A stretch of DNA of 22,240 nucleotides, taken from a virus. Numbering within the stretch: position 1 is the stretch's first letter; each line of letters starts with the position of its first letter. Both the position numbers and the translations under genes were made by a program. The notes under the pieces are model-generated. The model searched no databases. It saw nothing but the letters and a program-made list of their open reading frames with translations, and had not been told where the DNA came from. Positions 16,101-22,240 of this stretch are shown here, one piece after another. The DNA lies in the IMG/VR virus record IMGVR_UViG_3300025127_000323, positions 1-22,240 of that record. The stretch is one strand, 5' to 3'.

Positions 16101-16479
16101 TGCAACTGAAGTTACAAATGCAGGTTTAACTACAGTCACATTTAATGAATTCGTTCCTTATAGTGTTGCTCAAGGGGTAGGTGTTGAATTCTTAAGAATC
16201 AGTCGTATCATCACTAGTTCTCATTCTTTTGAGTACGTAGGTGCTGGTACCGACATAAATAGAGCAAACCCCTTCCAAGGTGGTGAGCCAATTCCTGAAA
16301 ATGAAATTGTCGCAATAAATGGAGGTCAAGTTCCGTTCACTAGCACAGATCAAAAAGGTAACTTTAGAATTGGTTCTGGATTAGAAATTAACCAAACTAC
16401 TTCAACCATTTCAGGAAGAGACTTCAACAGAGCGATACAAGCTAACTTAACCCCACTAATCCTTGCTTTGGGAGGATGA
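13198..16479 (+). CDS. Large beta-helix virion protein of cyanophage type (1093 aa)
   Basis: Likely a tail-associated fibre or spike. The N-terminal 270 residues hold fibre-like beta repeats (GNVGIGSTLPDQKLDIGG). Residues about 275-345 hold LDVDG-x-(A/S)-type repeats in which LDVDG/LNVDG recurs five times. Residues about 370-430 hold a repeat with RAGFATFSDTSGISTF and RAGFATFADLAGISTF, 33 residues apart. A right-handed beta-helix region (about 565-835) begins ILYVTKDGNDANSGLL and DGDTIYVRPGVYFE and ends with QCDLTNSNSSFGDFGLFADG. Around 877-960 are Gly-Ser-Gly-Tyr turn repeats, and the C-terminus carries GNFRIGSGLEINQTTSTISG. I recognise this architecture as a common structural protein of T4-like cyanophages, with no assigned function. 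Pectate-lyase-like folds can bind or cut polysaccharide, but no catalytic residues are evident. It follows the needle gene by one base. Confidence 0.8.
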   Translation: MAQTEPNPNVDPTITGQEAWFNEDARFYKDVYVYGNLYYDFAGTDALNLDNLNVSGIATFNNIDINGALGGTDLDITVRNFQSTGISTFLGDVFIRDDIFFTKPVDNLQIGILTTTESFQFINNTNEYFTIQGTGSRAGNVGIGSTLPDQKLDIGGSVHIDAEIFDSDNASGNIGNYLSKDAGGIRWVNLPPNANADGVFARNEGINIGVGSFTTINLIGTRSGGDLVFGTDAGSGVLDIDIRSRWIENSSGIHTTSNVGINVVNPTKPLDVDGSARIRNDLDVDGVSYLNGQLDVDGTAVFRNTLNVQNNVDFDNDLNVDGDTTLDGLTVDQESSFNDKVFIGNSVIITGFTTGTISTSILAVESQRAGFATFSDTSGISTFAKIAGVATIAGFATNSHRAGFATFADLAGISTFSVTAGFANTSGLSTNTNFIDVDSTDANSLHPITFIDSTNTGTFHKLKIDASDGLLFNPFDNLLSVGEVSISGILTVGGATTVYSTLDVFEKTTLKNQLEVDGQSVFDNSVELNSTLIDVNNSVAAGKTDYRLSSVGTGVSWRPSGVETKNILYVTKDGNDANSGLLEGDAKATIGGAAAVALDGDTIYVRPGVYFENNPVGLRTDVSVSGQDLRLVTVVPTNVNDDVFHVRRGCLVENLNFAASNFGVLHEGCGCLAFPPIQADITAGDATATRSGYVGPGPANEGPSGRWRSPYARNCTNFITGSIGLKIDGRYANAAYTGTNNLGQDLRSMVCDSFTQYNEAGIGVSVTNKAYAQLVSIFTINSHIGIFAGGGGQCDLTNSNSSFGDFGLFADGTSLAEFTGVTTGGATAESDVFNFLNVRDDDNNVRKPFDGQSLFFKINLSDYPEVAGYSGILTQPMRTIRSVKITNGGSGYSAASPPNVTVTSPAGPEAILAELSANVSAAGTITSVDVIASGRNFLPIQPIDISFSGSGGAVGIAVTDPILFTVDDATEVTNAGLTTVTFNEFVPYSVAQGVGVEFLRISRIITSSHSFEYVGAGTDINRANPFQGGEPIPENEIVAINGGQVPFTSTDQKGNFRIGSGLEINQTTSTISGRDFNRAIQANLTPLILALGG

Positions 16480-16488
16480 TAAAATAAT

Positions 16489-17784
16489 ATGGCAATTGCA
16501 CCAGTCAATAAGTTTCTATCTATTGCTGTTCCTGTAGCACCAGGCGAGCAGAAACTTTATGAAGTACCAACAGGTACTACTGCAATTTTGCTGTACGCAC
16601 AAGTATCTAACGTAGGAATCGGACAGACATATCCAACAGCGACTTTAATTCATAGAAGAGAATCAAGAAGCACAGGTAATAAAAGAGATATAAGAATTAT
16701 AAAAGATATTGAGATACCACCAAATGATGCAGCGATATTGATTGATGGTAGATTAGTATTAGAAAAGACTCCACTTACATTAGATAGATTATTCCTGAAA
16801 GGTGTACAGTCAGGAGTAGGAACAATAACAAATGTTGTTTATCATGAACCCACTGGTGTAGCCACAGTAACCACCATGAATGCTCACAATTTCAACGTGG
16901 GTGATCCAATTACAATGAGTGGTATTGCATTCACTTGTTCAGGGAGCACAGGAATTACAACAACAATATTCCCAGATCCACAGCAATCTTATGTTGTAGA
17001 TGAGATAACAAACGCAGTCGGAACATCAAGAACATTTACTGCAGTCATAGGAAGATCAAAAGGTTATCCACATTTTTATAATCCAGCAATACATTATTTT
17101 GTTCGTTCAAGAAGTAACGCAGTTACAACAAATACTGGAACACAATTTACACCTTCATTTGCAACTTATACAGGTGTGAGTGGTGAATTAGTCTTAACTT
17201 TAGGTGCTGGACATGGACTAAGAAGTGCTACAACAACTCATACTGCGACTAATGCGTTATACAGTCCAGTAACAGGGATCATGACTGTAACTGTTGCAAA
17301 TCATGGATTCTCTGCTACAGATAAAATTAAATTTGCAGATGGATCAATTACATTTACGTGTGCTCAAGATAGTCATGCATCAAATCATCCATATCCAAGA
17401 TCTACTGATTATCCTAGTGGCAAGTGGTTAAGTATATCAAATGTCACCACTAATACTTTTGAAGCTGTGGTTTTAGACACAATACCATCAACATACACAG
17501 GTATACACACTTTTGTAAGTGCAACTACTAATGGTATAAGTAGGGCATATTCAACTGTTGGAATCGCAACTGATTCAATTATATTCACTTGTACTCAAGA
17601 TGGTAATTCTACAGAACATGCATATCCAAGATCTACCGATCCATATGCAGGATTGAATATATCAATAGCCTCAACTACTACAACCACTGCAACAGTGAAT
17701 GTGGGAACTTCACCCAGTGGTGGATTAGTCGCACCATTACAAATGGAGTTTATAGCAAGTATCCTAGAAAATAGTACTGCATAA
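16489..17784 (+). CDS. Beta-repeat virion protein with FTC..D..YPR motifs (431 aa)
   Basis: I do not recognise a named family, but similar proteins are typical of cyanophage structural gene clusters. Residues 1-115 form a compact N-terminal domain ([21 protein letters not shown] through a hydrophobic [13 protein letters not shown]). Afterwards a motif repeats. Degenerate copy: [13 protein letters not shown] (about 146-160). Strong copies: SITFTCAQD...HPYPRSTD (about 286-308) and SIIFTCTQD...HAYPRSTD (about 363-385), each followed by Thr/Ser-rich strands. Each Cys (about 148, 291, 368) sits in the same place of its repeat. The protein is short of helices and probably forms a stalk or adhesin. 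Its TAA overlaps the ATG of the next gene (TAATG), so it may be a partner or tip of the collagen-like fibre protein. The start is preceded by an AT-rich sequence without Shine-Dalgarno. Confidence 0.75.
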   Translation: MAIAPVNKFLSIAVPVAPGEQKLYEVPTGTTAILLYAQVSNVGIGQTYPTATLIHRRESRSTGNKRDIRIIKDIEIPPNDAAILIDGRLVLEKTPLTLDRLFLKGVQSGVGTITNVVYHEPTGVATVTTMNAHNFNVGDPITMSGIAFTCSGSTGITTTIFPDPQQSYVVDEITNAVGTSRTFTAVIGRSKGYPHFYNPAIHYFVRSRSNAVTTNTGTQFTPSFATYTGVSGELVLTLGAGHGLRSATTTHTATNALYSPVTGIMTVTVANHGFSATDKIKFADGSITFTCAQDSHASNHPYPRSTDYPSGKWLSISNVTTNTFEAVVLDTIPSTYTGIHTFVSATTNGISRAYSTVGIATDSIIFTCTQDGNSTEHAYPRSTDPYAGLNISIASTTTTTATVNVGTSPSGGLVAPLQMEFIASILENSTA

Positions 17785-20636
17785 TGACTCAAGGAAGGAA
17801 GTCTCAGCGATATTTAAGTGGAAGATCCAAAATTATTGGATTTTCAGGATTAAGCACGGATAGACATCTTTATATTGAACCAGGTCAGGTTGAACCTAAC
17901 TTGGGATTTCCTGGTGAAAAGAATTTACCAGCTTCAGGAACTTATTACAAATTAATTACAGTTCCAAATGGGAACACATATGATAGATACTGGCAGGAAG
18001 ATAGTCCTGCAACTCTTGTAAATGGAATCACAGTATTTGATGAAGGCACGTTAATAGGAACAGCAAATACTGTATCAAAACTAAACTTTGTTGGTTCAGC
18101 AGTCACAGCAACTGCGAGTGGAACAATATCTACAATTACAGTTACACCTGTATCAATATCAACTCTTGCACCACCTAATCCAAATTCAGGAGATTTATGG
18201 TGGGATAGTGATGAGGGTGAACTAAATGTTTATTATCAAGATGTTAATAGTGCACAGTGGGTAATAGCAAATAGTGGAATCGGAACTACTGCAGGAGGTG
18301 GTGGAGGTGGTGGATCAGGTGGTGCTAACGTAACAGTATCATCAAATCCACCAACAAGTCCAACTCCAGCAAATGGAGATTTATGGTGGGATAGTGACGT
18401 AGGTGAACTATTCATTTATTATACTGATGGTGATAGTAACCAATGGGTGGAAACTTCTGGAGGAAGTGAAACTGTTACTATATCAGACAACGCCCCGTCA
18501 AGTCCAAATGATGGTGATTTATGGTGGGAAAGTAATACTGGATCTTTAAAAATATATTATAATGACGGAGACAGTCAGCAGTGGGTAGATTCAAACGCAG
18601 GAGTTCTTAGTTCATTAGCATCATTTACAGCATGGAGCACAAATAGTGCTGGTATTCACACCACAGTAAACGTTGGTATTGGAACAACCATACCACAACA
18701 AAATCTTGAGGTAACTAGTACTTTTGGAGTTACGAGTCCAAATTATAGTAATTATTTAAGAATTAATACTGGTGATACTAATGGTGCAACAATTTTTTCA
18801 CGACAGACCACTGGTGCATATAAGAGATTACGATTAGATGCATCTGATTTTCATATAAGAAATAGTCCAACTAACTCTGATGATTTTACAAATTCATTAT
18901 CAATTAGAGAGAATGGTAATGTTGGTATACATTCTACGTTACCTGCGGCTGTAATGGATATTCGTGGTGACACTGTGGTCACAGGAATTACAACCCTTGG
19001 TAACACTATCGTCGGTAGTGCTACAACAGAACTTATAGTTCAGGGTGACGCTCGTGTGACTGGTATTTTGTCTGTAGGTACAGGCACATTAGTGATAACA
19101 GACACAGGTATTAATGCAACAGGAGTAATTACTGCTACTGGATTTAAAATTGGAGCTGGTGTGACTGTATCAGAAGTAGGTAACTTTGATATTACAGGTA
19201 TAGTTACAGCGACTAAATTTGTTGGTGATGGATCAGGTTTAACAAACCTTTCAGGTGGTGGAGGGGCAGGTGCTCAAGGTGCTCAAGGTTCTCAAGGATC
19301 TGCAGGATCAAATGGTGCAACAGGTGCTCAGGGTGCACAGGGTGTAGCTGGTACTGCTGCATCACAAGGTGCTCAAGGTGCAACGGGTGCCACAGGTGCT
19401 CAAGGAGCACAAGGTCATCAAGGTGCCACAGGAACTGGTGCTCAGGGTGCTACAGGATCTACAGGTGCTCAAGGTGCAACAGGATCCACGGGAGCACAAG
19501 GTGCTACAGGAGCTACAGGTGCTCAAGGTGCACAAGGACATCAAGGAAATACTGGATCAACAGGAGCACAAGGAGATGCTGGTTCCAGAGTATATACCGT
19601 TACAAATAGTGGATCTGGTGCGTATGTGATAGATGGATCTAATAATCCAACACTTAATTTACTGAGGGGTTTTACATATACATTTAACATTAACGCTTCA
19701 GGTCATCCTTTTTATATTAAAACAGCACAAACCACAGGTACAGGAAATCAATATACATCTGGTGTCACTGGGAATAGTACGCAGTCAGGAACTTTAACAT
19801 TTGCTGTTCCATATAATGCCCCATCAACTTTATATTATATCTGTCAGTATCACAGTGCTATGAAGGGCACTATATCAATATCCGACGTGGGTCCAACTGG
19901 TGCTCAAGGTGCTGCTGGTGCTCAAGGTGCTACAGGAGCTACTGGTGCTCAAGGTGCTACAGGAGCTACTGGTGCACAAGGTGCTGTTGGTGCTCAAGGT
20001 GCTCAAGGTCATCAAGGAAACACTGGTGGTGGAGGATCTACGGGTGCTCAAGGTGCTACAGGAGCTACAGGTTCTCAAGGTGCTACTGGTTCAGGAGGAT
20101 CAACAGGATCTACTGGTGCTCAGGGTGCTACAGGAGCTACTGGTGCTCAGGGTGCTGCTAACACAGGTGCCCAAGGTGCAACGGGATCTACAGGTGCTCA
20201 AGGTGCTACTGGTTCAGGAGGATCAACTGGTGCACAAGGTGCTTCTGGTCCTGCTACAGTGCCTCAAATTAAAAAAGCAGAAAATACGTCTCAGCAATAT
20301 GTTTATTCTGGTACTGGTTGGAATACTAAACTTTCATTAACATTAAGTAATGTAGATAATGATTCACACGTTTTAATAGTTTGGCGTGGTGAAATATTTT
20401 GTGGTGGTGGTAATAATAGACAATCTTCAATTCAATTAACTGGTGGTAGTTTTGGTGTTGGAAGCTCTGGTGGTAACAGTACTGATCAGAGTTGGGTTGG
20501 TTTTGGTGATGTAGTCATTGATGTTGGTGGCGGTACAAGTAGAACTTATAGTATTCAATGGAAGAGGAATCAACATGCTTCATATGCTATAATCAGAAAT
20601 GCCTACTTATTTGTTATGGAAATGAAACCAAATTAA
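17784..20636 (+). CDS. Collagen-like tail fibre with inserted cupredoxin-like domain (950 aa)
   Basis: Domain order: an N-terminal anchor region (1-130); three repeats of [21 protein letters not shown] type starting at residues 136, 198 and 244; fibre-shaft beta repeats ([35 protein letters not shown]; about 290-490); collagen-like tract 1 (494-600); cupredoxin-like domain (601-702); collagen-like tract 2 (703-824); and a C-terminal beta domain (825-950) with [20 protein letters not shown], probably a trimeric tip. The cupredoxin-like part has SGHPF (H641) and [14 protein letters not shown] (C687, H690, M693), consistent with type-1 copper ligands though the spacing is unusual. Collagen tracts are Gly-Ala-Gln/Gly-Ala-Thr triplets with regular QGHQG inserts. 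Role: distal adhesive fibre, inferred from architecture; no signal peptide is expected. Confidence 0.8.
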   Translation: MTQGRKSQRYLSGRSKIIGFSGLSTDRHLYIEPGQVEPNLGFPGEKNLPASGTYYKLITVPNGNTYDRYWQEDSPATLVNGITVFDEGTLIGTANTVSKLNFVGSAVTATASGTISTITVTPVSISTLAPPNPNSGDLWWDSDEGELNVYYQDVNSAQWVIANSGIGTTAGGGGGGGSGGANVTVSSNPPTSPTPANGDLWWDSDVGELFIYYTDGDSNQWVETSGGSETVTISDNAPSSPNDGDLWWESNTGSLKIYYNDGDSQQWVDSNAGVLSSLASFTAWSTNSAGIHTTVNVGIGTTIPQQNLEVTSTFGVTSPNYSNYLRINTGDTNGATIFSRQTTGAYKRLRLDASDFHIRNSPTNSDDFTNSLSIRENGNVGIHSTLPAAVMDIRGDTVVTGITTLGNTIVGSATTELIVQGDARVTGILSVGTGTLVITDTGINATGVITATGFKIGAGVTVSEVGNFDITGIVTATKFVGDGSGLTNLSGGGGAGAQGAQGSQGSAGSNGATGAQGAQGVAGTAASQGAQGATGATGAQGAQGHQGATGTGAQGATGSTGAQGATGSTGAQGATGATGAQGAQGHQGNTGSTGAQGDAGSRVYTVTNSGSGAYVIDGSNNPTLNLLRGFTYTFNINASGHPFYIKTAQTTGTGNQYTSGVTGNSTQSGTLTFAVPYNAPSTLYYICQYHSAMKGTISISDVGPTGAQGAAGAQGATGATGAQGATGATGAQGAVGAQGAQGHQGNTGGGGSTGAQGATGATGSQGATGSGGSTGSTGAQGATGATGAQGAANTGAQGATGSTGAQGATGSGGSTGAQGASGPATVPQIKKAENTSQQYVYSGTGWNTKLSLTLSNVDNDSHVLIVWRGEIFCGGGNNRQSSIQLTGGSFGVGSSGGNSTDQSWVGFGDVVIDVGGGTSRTYSIQWKRNQHASYAIIRNAYLFVMEMKPN
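18189..18590 (+). repeat. Three GDLWW repeats in the 950-aa fibre
   Basis: Units start at 18189, 18375 and 18513. The first two share GGAGATTTATGGTGGGATAG exactly, the third is diverged (GGTGATTTATGGTGGGAAAG). Each encodes Gly-Asp-Leu-Trp-Trp-(D/E)-S followed by a strand with Tyr-Tyr and a Gln-Trp-Val end. Spacing is 62 then 46 codons, so they arose by duplication with later change. They are probably small beta modules that join the fibre to the virion or to one another. Confidence 0.8.
19263..19583 (+). repeat. Collagen-like Gly-x-y tract 1
   Basis: Codes for residues 494-600 of the 950-aa fibre. Nearly every third codon is glycine, mostly in GAQ, GAT and GST triplets, with an occasional break (GTAAS, GTGAQ). 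Two [10 protein letters not shown] blocks occur. DNA runs repeat GGTGCTCAAGGTGC(A/T) imperfectly. Confidence 0.9.
19584..19889 (+). other. Cupredoxin-like domain inserted between collagen tracts
   Basis: Codes for residues 601-702 of the 950-aa fibre. It starts at SRVYTV, has SGHPFYI (His641) on one strand, and [20 protein letters not shown] on the next. The loop is CQYHSAMKG (Cys687, His690, Met693). That is the ligand order of plastocyanin-type copper proteins, where one His is followed far downstream by a Cys-His-Met loop. Spacing Cys-x2-His-x2-Met differs from plastocyanin (Cys-x2-His-x4-Met). Copper binding is predicted, not shown. Confidence 0.75.
19890..20255 (+). repeat. Collagen-like Gly-x-y tract 2
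   Basis: Codes for residues 703-824. It has GAQ/GAT triplets, a [11 protein letters not shown] block and GSGGSTG interruptions. Repeated DNA words such as GGTGCTACAGGAGCTAC occur several times and are shared with tract 1 and with the next fibre gene, giving possible recombination partners. Confidence 0.9.
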
Positions 20637-20640
20637 CCTC

Positions 20641-20648
20641 AATAAATA
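20641..20648 (+). promoter_or_regulatory. Putative late-promoter element before the 51-aa gene
   Basis: AATAAATA begins four bases after the 950-aa stop codon, 11 bases before the ATG at 20659. It is the same octamer as that at 12363-12370 and similar to the T4 late core. Could drive the 51-aa gene and the second fibre separately from the first fibre. Confidence 0.4.
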
Positions 20649-20658
20649 ATTAAAAAGT

Positions 20659-20814
20659 ATGCAACAGATCAGAAGGAGTGATGGGCAGATAGTTTTACCT
20701 ATGTTTTCTACAGATGAAAAAGTCGGACTTACAACTGCGACTGGTTCAATGATATTCAATATTGATACAAATATAATTGAATATTATAATGGGTCAAGTT
20801 GGAAAGAATTATAA
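20659..20814 (+). CDS. Small fibre-associated protein with NGSSWK module (51 aa)
   Basis: This frame is complete from ATG to TAA and fills most of the 186-base gap between the two fibre genes. The sequence starts MQQIRRSDGQIVLPMF, has a middle VGLTTATGSMIFNIDTN, and ends EYYNGSSWKEL. The last part matches the first residues of the next fibre ([15 protein letters not shown]) and recalls the Tyr-Tyr...Trp strands of the GDLWW modules in the preceding fibre. It looks like a single stand-alone copy of a fibre-base module. The function is unknown; it could be a connector or assembly adaptor. An AATAAATA element lies upstream. The shared module argues against a random open frame. Confidence 0.7.
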   Translation: MQQIRRSDGQIVLPMFSTDEKVGLTTATGSMIFNIDTNIIEYYNGSSWKEL

Positions 20815-20822
20815 TATAGATT

Positions 20823-22208
20823 ATGACTGGTATAGATTTTCCTTCCAATCCTAGTGTAAATCAACAATTCTCTGCATTTGGTAATGTATGGGTTTGGAAT
20901 GGATCATCTTGGAGAAAAGTAAGTAGAACAGCAGTTGTAGGTGCTCAAGGTAATACAGGTCTGAGTGGATCGACAGGAGCACAAGGTGCAACAGGTCCGC
21001 AAGGTGCTTCTGGTTCAGGTGCTCAAGGTGCTGCTGGTCCAACAGGACCCACTGGTGGTGCAGGTGCTATAGGAAATACTGGTGCTCAAGGTGCTGCTGG
21101 ATCAGGTTCTACGGGTGCACAAGGTGCCCAAGGACATCAAGGAAATACTGGTGCAACAGGTGCTCAAGGTGCTGCTGGTGCTCAAGGATCCGCAGGTGCT
21201 CAAGGATCCGCAGGTGCTCAAGGATCCGCAGGTGCTCAAGGTGCTGCTGGGGCTCAAGGTGCTGCTGGTTCAGGTGGATCTACAGGAAATACAGGTGCCC
21301 AAGGTGCCCAAGGACATCAAGGAAATACTGGTGCAACAGGTGCTCAAGGTGCTGCTGGAGCTCAAGGGGCTGCTGGAGCTCAAGGGGCTGTAGGTGCACA
21401 AGGTGCAACAGGTGCACAAGGTGCTGCTGGATCTGCTGGATCAACTGGTGCTCAAGGTGCTGCTGGTGCTCAAGGTGCTGCTGGTGCTCAAGGATCTGCT
21501 GGTGCTCAAGGACATCAAGGTAACACTGGTGCTGGTGGATCAGGTGGATCTACAGGTGCTCAAGGTGCTACAGGTGCTACAGGTGCTCAAGGTGCTACTG
21601 GATCTGCTGGATCAACTGGTGCTCAAGGTGCTCAAGGACATCAGGGACAATCTGGAACCAATGCAGGTCAAGGTGCTCAAGGTGCTACTGGTGCTCAGGG
21701 TGCTTCAGGAACAAACGGTGCTCAGGGTTCCACAGGATCTGCTGGATCAACTGGGATCCCATCAGGTGTTATACTAATATGGTCAGGTGCTTCAAACAAT
21801 ATTCCCTCTGGATGGGTATTATGTAACGGTTCTAATAGCACTCCCGATTTGAGGGATAGGTTTGTTATTGGTGCTACGAGCAGTTATGCAGTGGGTGCTC
21901 AGGGTGGTTATACTGATACATTCATACCAGAGCATACTCATACATATAGCGGTTCTGTTAGTGGTGGTACTCACAATCATACTTACGTTGACCAATATGT
22001 TGTAATTAATAATGGATATAGACCTTGGCCAGCAAGTAATAATGACTGTGCTGCAAGAAATGTAAATGTAGGTGGGGATGGAAGTCACTCTCACTCATAC
22101 AGTGGAACTACTGCAGTTAACACTGGTGGTGCTGCAATTACAAACGCACAAAGATCAGGTAGAAACTTACCACCATACTATGCACTATGCTATATCATGA
22201 AGACATGA
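20823..22208 (+). CDS. Collagen-like tail fibre with C-terminal tail-collar domain (461 aa)
   Basis: Residues 1-39 hold a small base module ([28 protein letters not shown]). Residues 40-311 are a long Gly-x-y tract, mainly GAQ, GAA, GAT and GSA triplets. From 311 the phage tail-collar domain follows: [48 protein letters not shown], ending [14 protein letters not shown]. This is the classical fibre tip of phages. Three His-x-His pairs (H371/H373, H384/H386, H422/H424) recall metal-coordinating His pairs of T4 gp37/gp12 tips, though a site is not proven. It likely binds host surface structures. It is the only gene in the window with the collar domain and would be the best guess for the receptor-binding tip. 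It starts eight bases after the 51-aa gene. Confidence 0.9.
   Translation: MTGIDFPSNPSVNQQFSAFGNVWVWNGSSWRKVSRTAVVGAQGNTGLSGSTGAQGATGPQGASGSGAQGAAGPTGPTGGAGAIGNTGAQGAAGSGSTGAQGAQGHQGNTGATGAQGAAGAQGSAGAQGSAGAQGSAGAQGAAGAQGAAGSGGSTGNTGAQGAQGHQGNTGATGAQGAAGAQGAAGAQGAVGAQGATGAQGAAGSAGSTGAQGAAGAQGAAGAQGSAGAQGHQGNTGAGGSGGSTGAQGATGATGAQGATGSAGSTGAQGAQGHQGQSGTNAGQGAQGATGAQGASGTNGAQGSTGSAGSTGIPSGVILIWSGASNNIPSGWVLCNGSNSTPDLRDRFVIGATSSYAVGAQGGYTDTFIPEHTHTYSGSVSGGTHNHTYVDQYVVINNGYRPWPASNNDCAARNVNVGGDGSHSHSYSGTTAVNTGGAAITNAQRSGRNLPPYYALCYIMKT
21120..21178 (+). repeat. 59-base direct repeat, copy 1 (180 bases from copy 2)
   Basis: The 59 bases 21120-21178 are identical to 21300-21358. They encode [18 protein letters not shown] in each copy. 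The offset of exactly 180 bases (60 codons) keeps frame, so the intervening stretch can be lost or gained without breaking the gene. Confidence 0.9.
21177..21230 (+). repeat. Three exact 18-base tandem repeats
   Basis: The unit GGTGCTCAAGGATCCGCA is present three times in a row without a single difference, coding (Gly-Ala-Gln-Gly-Ser-Ala)3. Identity also at third codon positions points to very recent duplication by slippage. Confidence 0.95.
21300..21358 (+). repeat. 59-base direct repeat, copy 2
   Basis: Identical to 21120-21178. It includes the AAGGACATCAAGGAAATACT word coding KDIK in another frame but QGHQGNT in the real frame. Two copies in one gene give a 180-base in-frame recombination target. 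Confidence 0.9.
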
Positions 22209-22231
22209 TATAATATAAAAAAAAATATATT

Positions 22232-22240
22232 ATGAGATTA
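22232..22240 (+). CDS. Possible start of a further plus-strand gene (partial)
   Basis: ATG AGA TTA at the end of the window follows an AT-rich leader (AATATATTATG) like those in front of several other genes here. Only three codons are visible. It may be the next gene of the fibre locus; no statement on identity is possible. Confidence 0.3.

Larger units (their letters stand above)
20940..21755 (+). repeat. Collagen-like Gly-x-y tract 3
   Basis: Codes for residues 40-311 of the 461-aa fibre. Every third residue is Gly with few breaks. The DNA repeats at several scales: 18-base units, a 180-base spaced duplication, and scattered GGTGCTCAAGGTGCTGCTGG words. Three similar [14 protein letters not shown] blocks occur at regular distances. 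Confidence 0.9.

Noticed and set aside
19362-20078. Minus-strand open frames rich in Ser, Thr, Cys and Leu across the collagen tracts
   Set aside because: They are mirror products of the Gly-Ala-Gln codon repeats, have no ribosome-binding site and overlap a well-supported plus-strand gene.
20940-21755. CRISPR-like array of short repeats
   Set aside because: Repeats are coding Gly-x-y triplets in one open frame, without unique spacers of constant length or cas genes.
21082-21777. Plus-strand frames reading KVLLVLKV-type repeats in the second fibre gene
   Set aside because: Shifted-frame readings of the Gly-x-y repeats; composition is an artefact and the real frame has a collar domain at its end.
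22210-22233. ATAATATA/TATATTAT inverted repeat at the end of the window as a terminator
   Set aside because: Eight A/T pairs only, with an A-rich loop and no T run after it; base composition explains it. A TATAAT box at 22209-22214 is equally uninformative in such AT-rich DNA.

Overview
The window looks like part of the genome of a T4-like myovirus. It is most like the marine cyanobacterial branch (cyanomyoviruses of Prochlorococcus/Synechococcus). Three things point there: T4 replication and baseplate genes that are recognisable but strongly diverged, AT-rich DNA, and a block of very large beta-repeat and collagen-like virion proteins of the kind known from cyanophages. No photosynthesis or other host-metabolism gene lies in the window, so the host is inferred, not proven. 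A T4-like phage of another marine bacterium remains possible.

Layout: (1) 1-1911, plus strand: the replication/late-transcription cassette gp59 (helicase loader), a gp33-position protein, and gp32 (ssDNA-binding protein). gp32 has its own sigma70-like promoter and a hairpin terminator. (2) 2006-4676, minus strand: gp53 (baseplate wedge), gp48 (tail-tube cap), an unassigned 152-aa protein and gp4 (head completion), tightly packed. (3) 4712-13196, plus strand: a tail-tube-fold protein (gp54/gp19-like), gp26, gp51, two related coiled-coil/hydrophobic proteins that are tape-measure candidates, gp27-like hub, gp5-like OB-fold hub protein without a lysozyme domain, and a separate protein carrying a gp5C-like beta-needle. 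(4) 13198-22208, plus strand: a 1093-aa beta-helix virion protein, a 431-aa repeat protein, and a fibre locus. The fibre locus has a 950-aa collagen-like protein with an inserted cupredoxin-like domain, a 51-aa mini-protein, and a 461-aa collagen-like fibre ending in a tail-collar domain.

Most genes abut or overlap by 1-11 bases (TAATG, ATGA), which indicates translational coupling in a few long late operons. T4-late-like motifs (CTAAATA or AATAAATA) sit upstream of several units, including a nearly mirror-symmetric divergent pair between gp4 and the tail-tube-fold gene. Together the genes build the baseplate hub, tail-tube base and distal adhesive fibres.

The most notable points are: the cupredoxin-like domain with an H...C-x2-H-x2-M ligand set inside a collagen-like fibre; the apparent splitting of the cell-puncturing gp5 into two genes; exact DNA repeats in the collagen tracts that could drive fibre variation; and a gp33-position protein that resembles a cyanobacterial family (DUF1825). 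No tRNA, insertion sequence or CRISPR array was seen. No gene-free stretch exceeds 300 bases.
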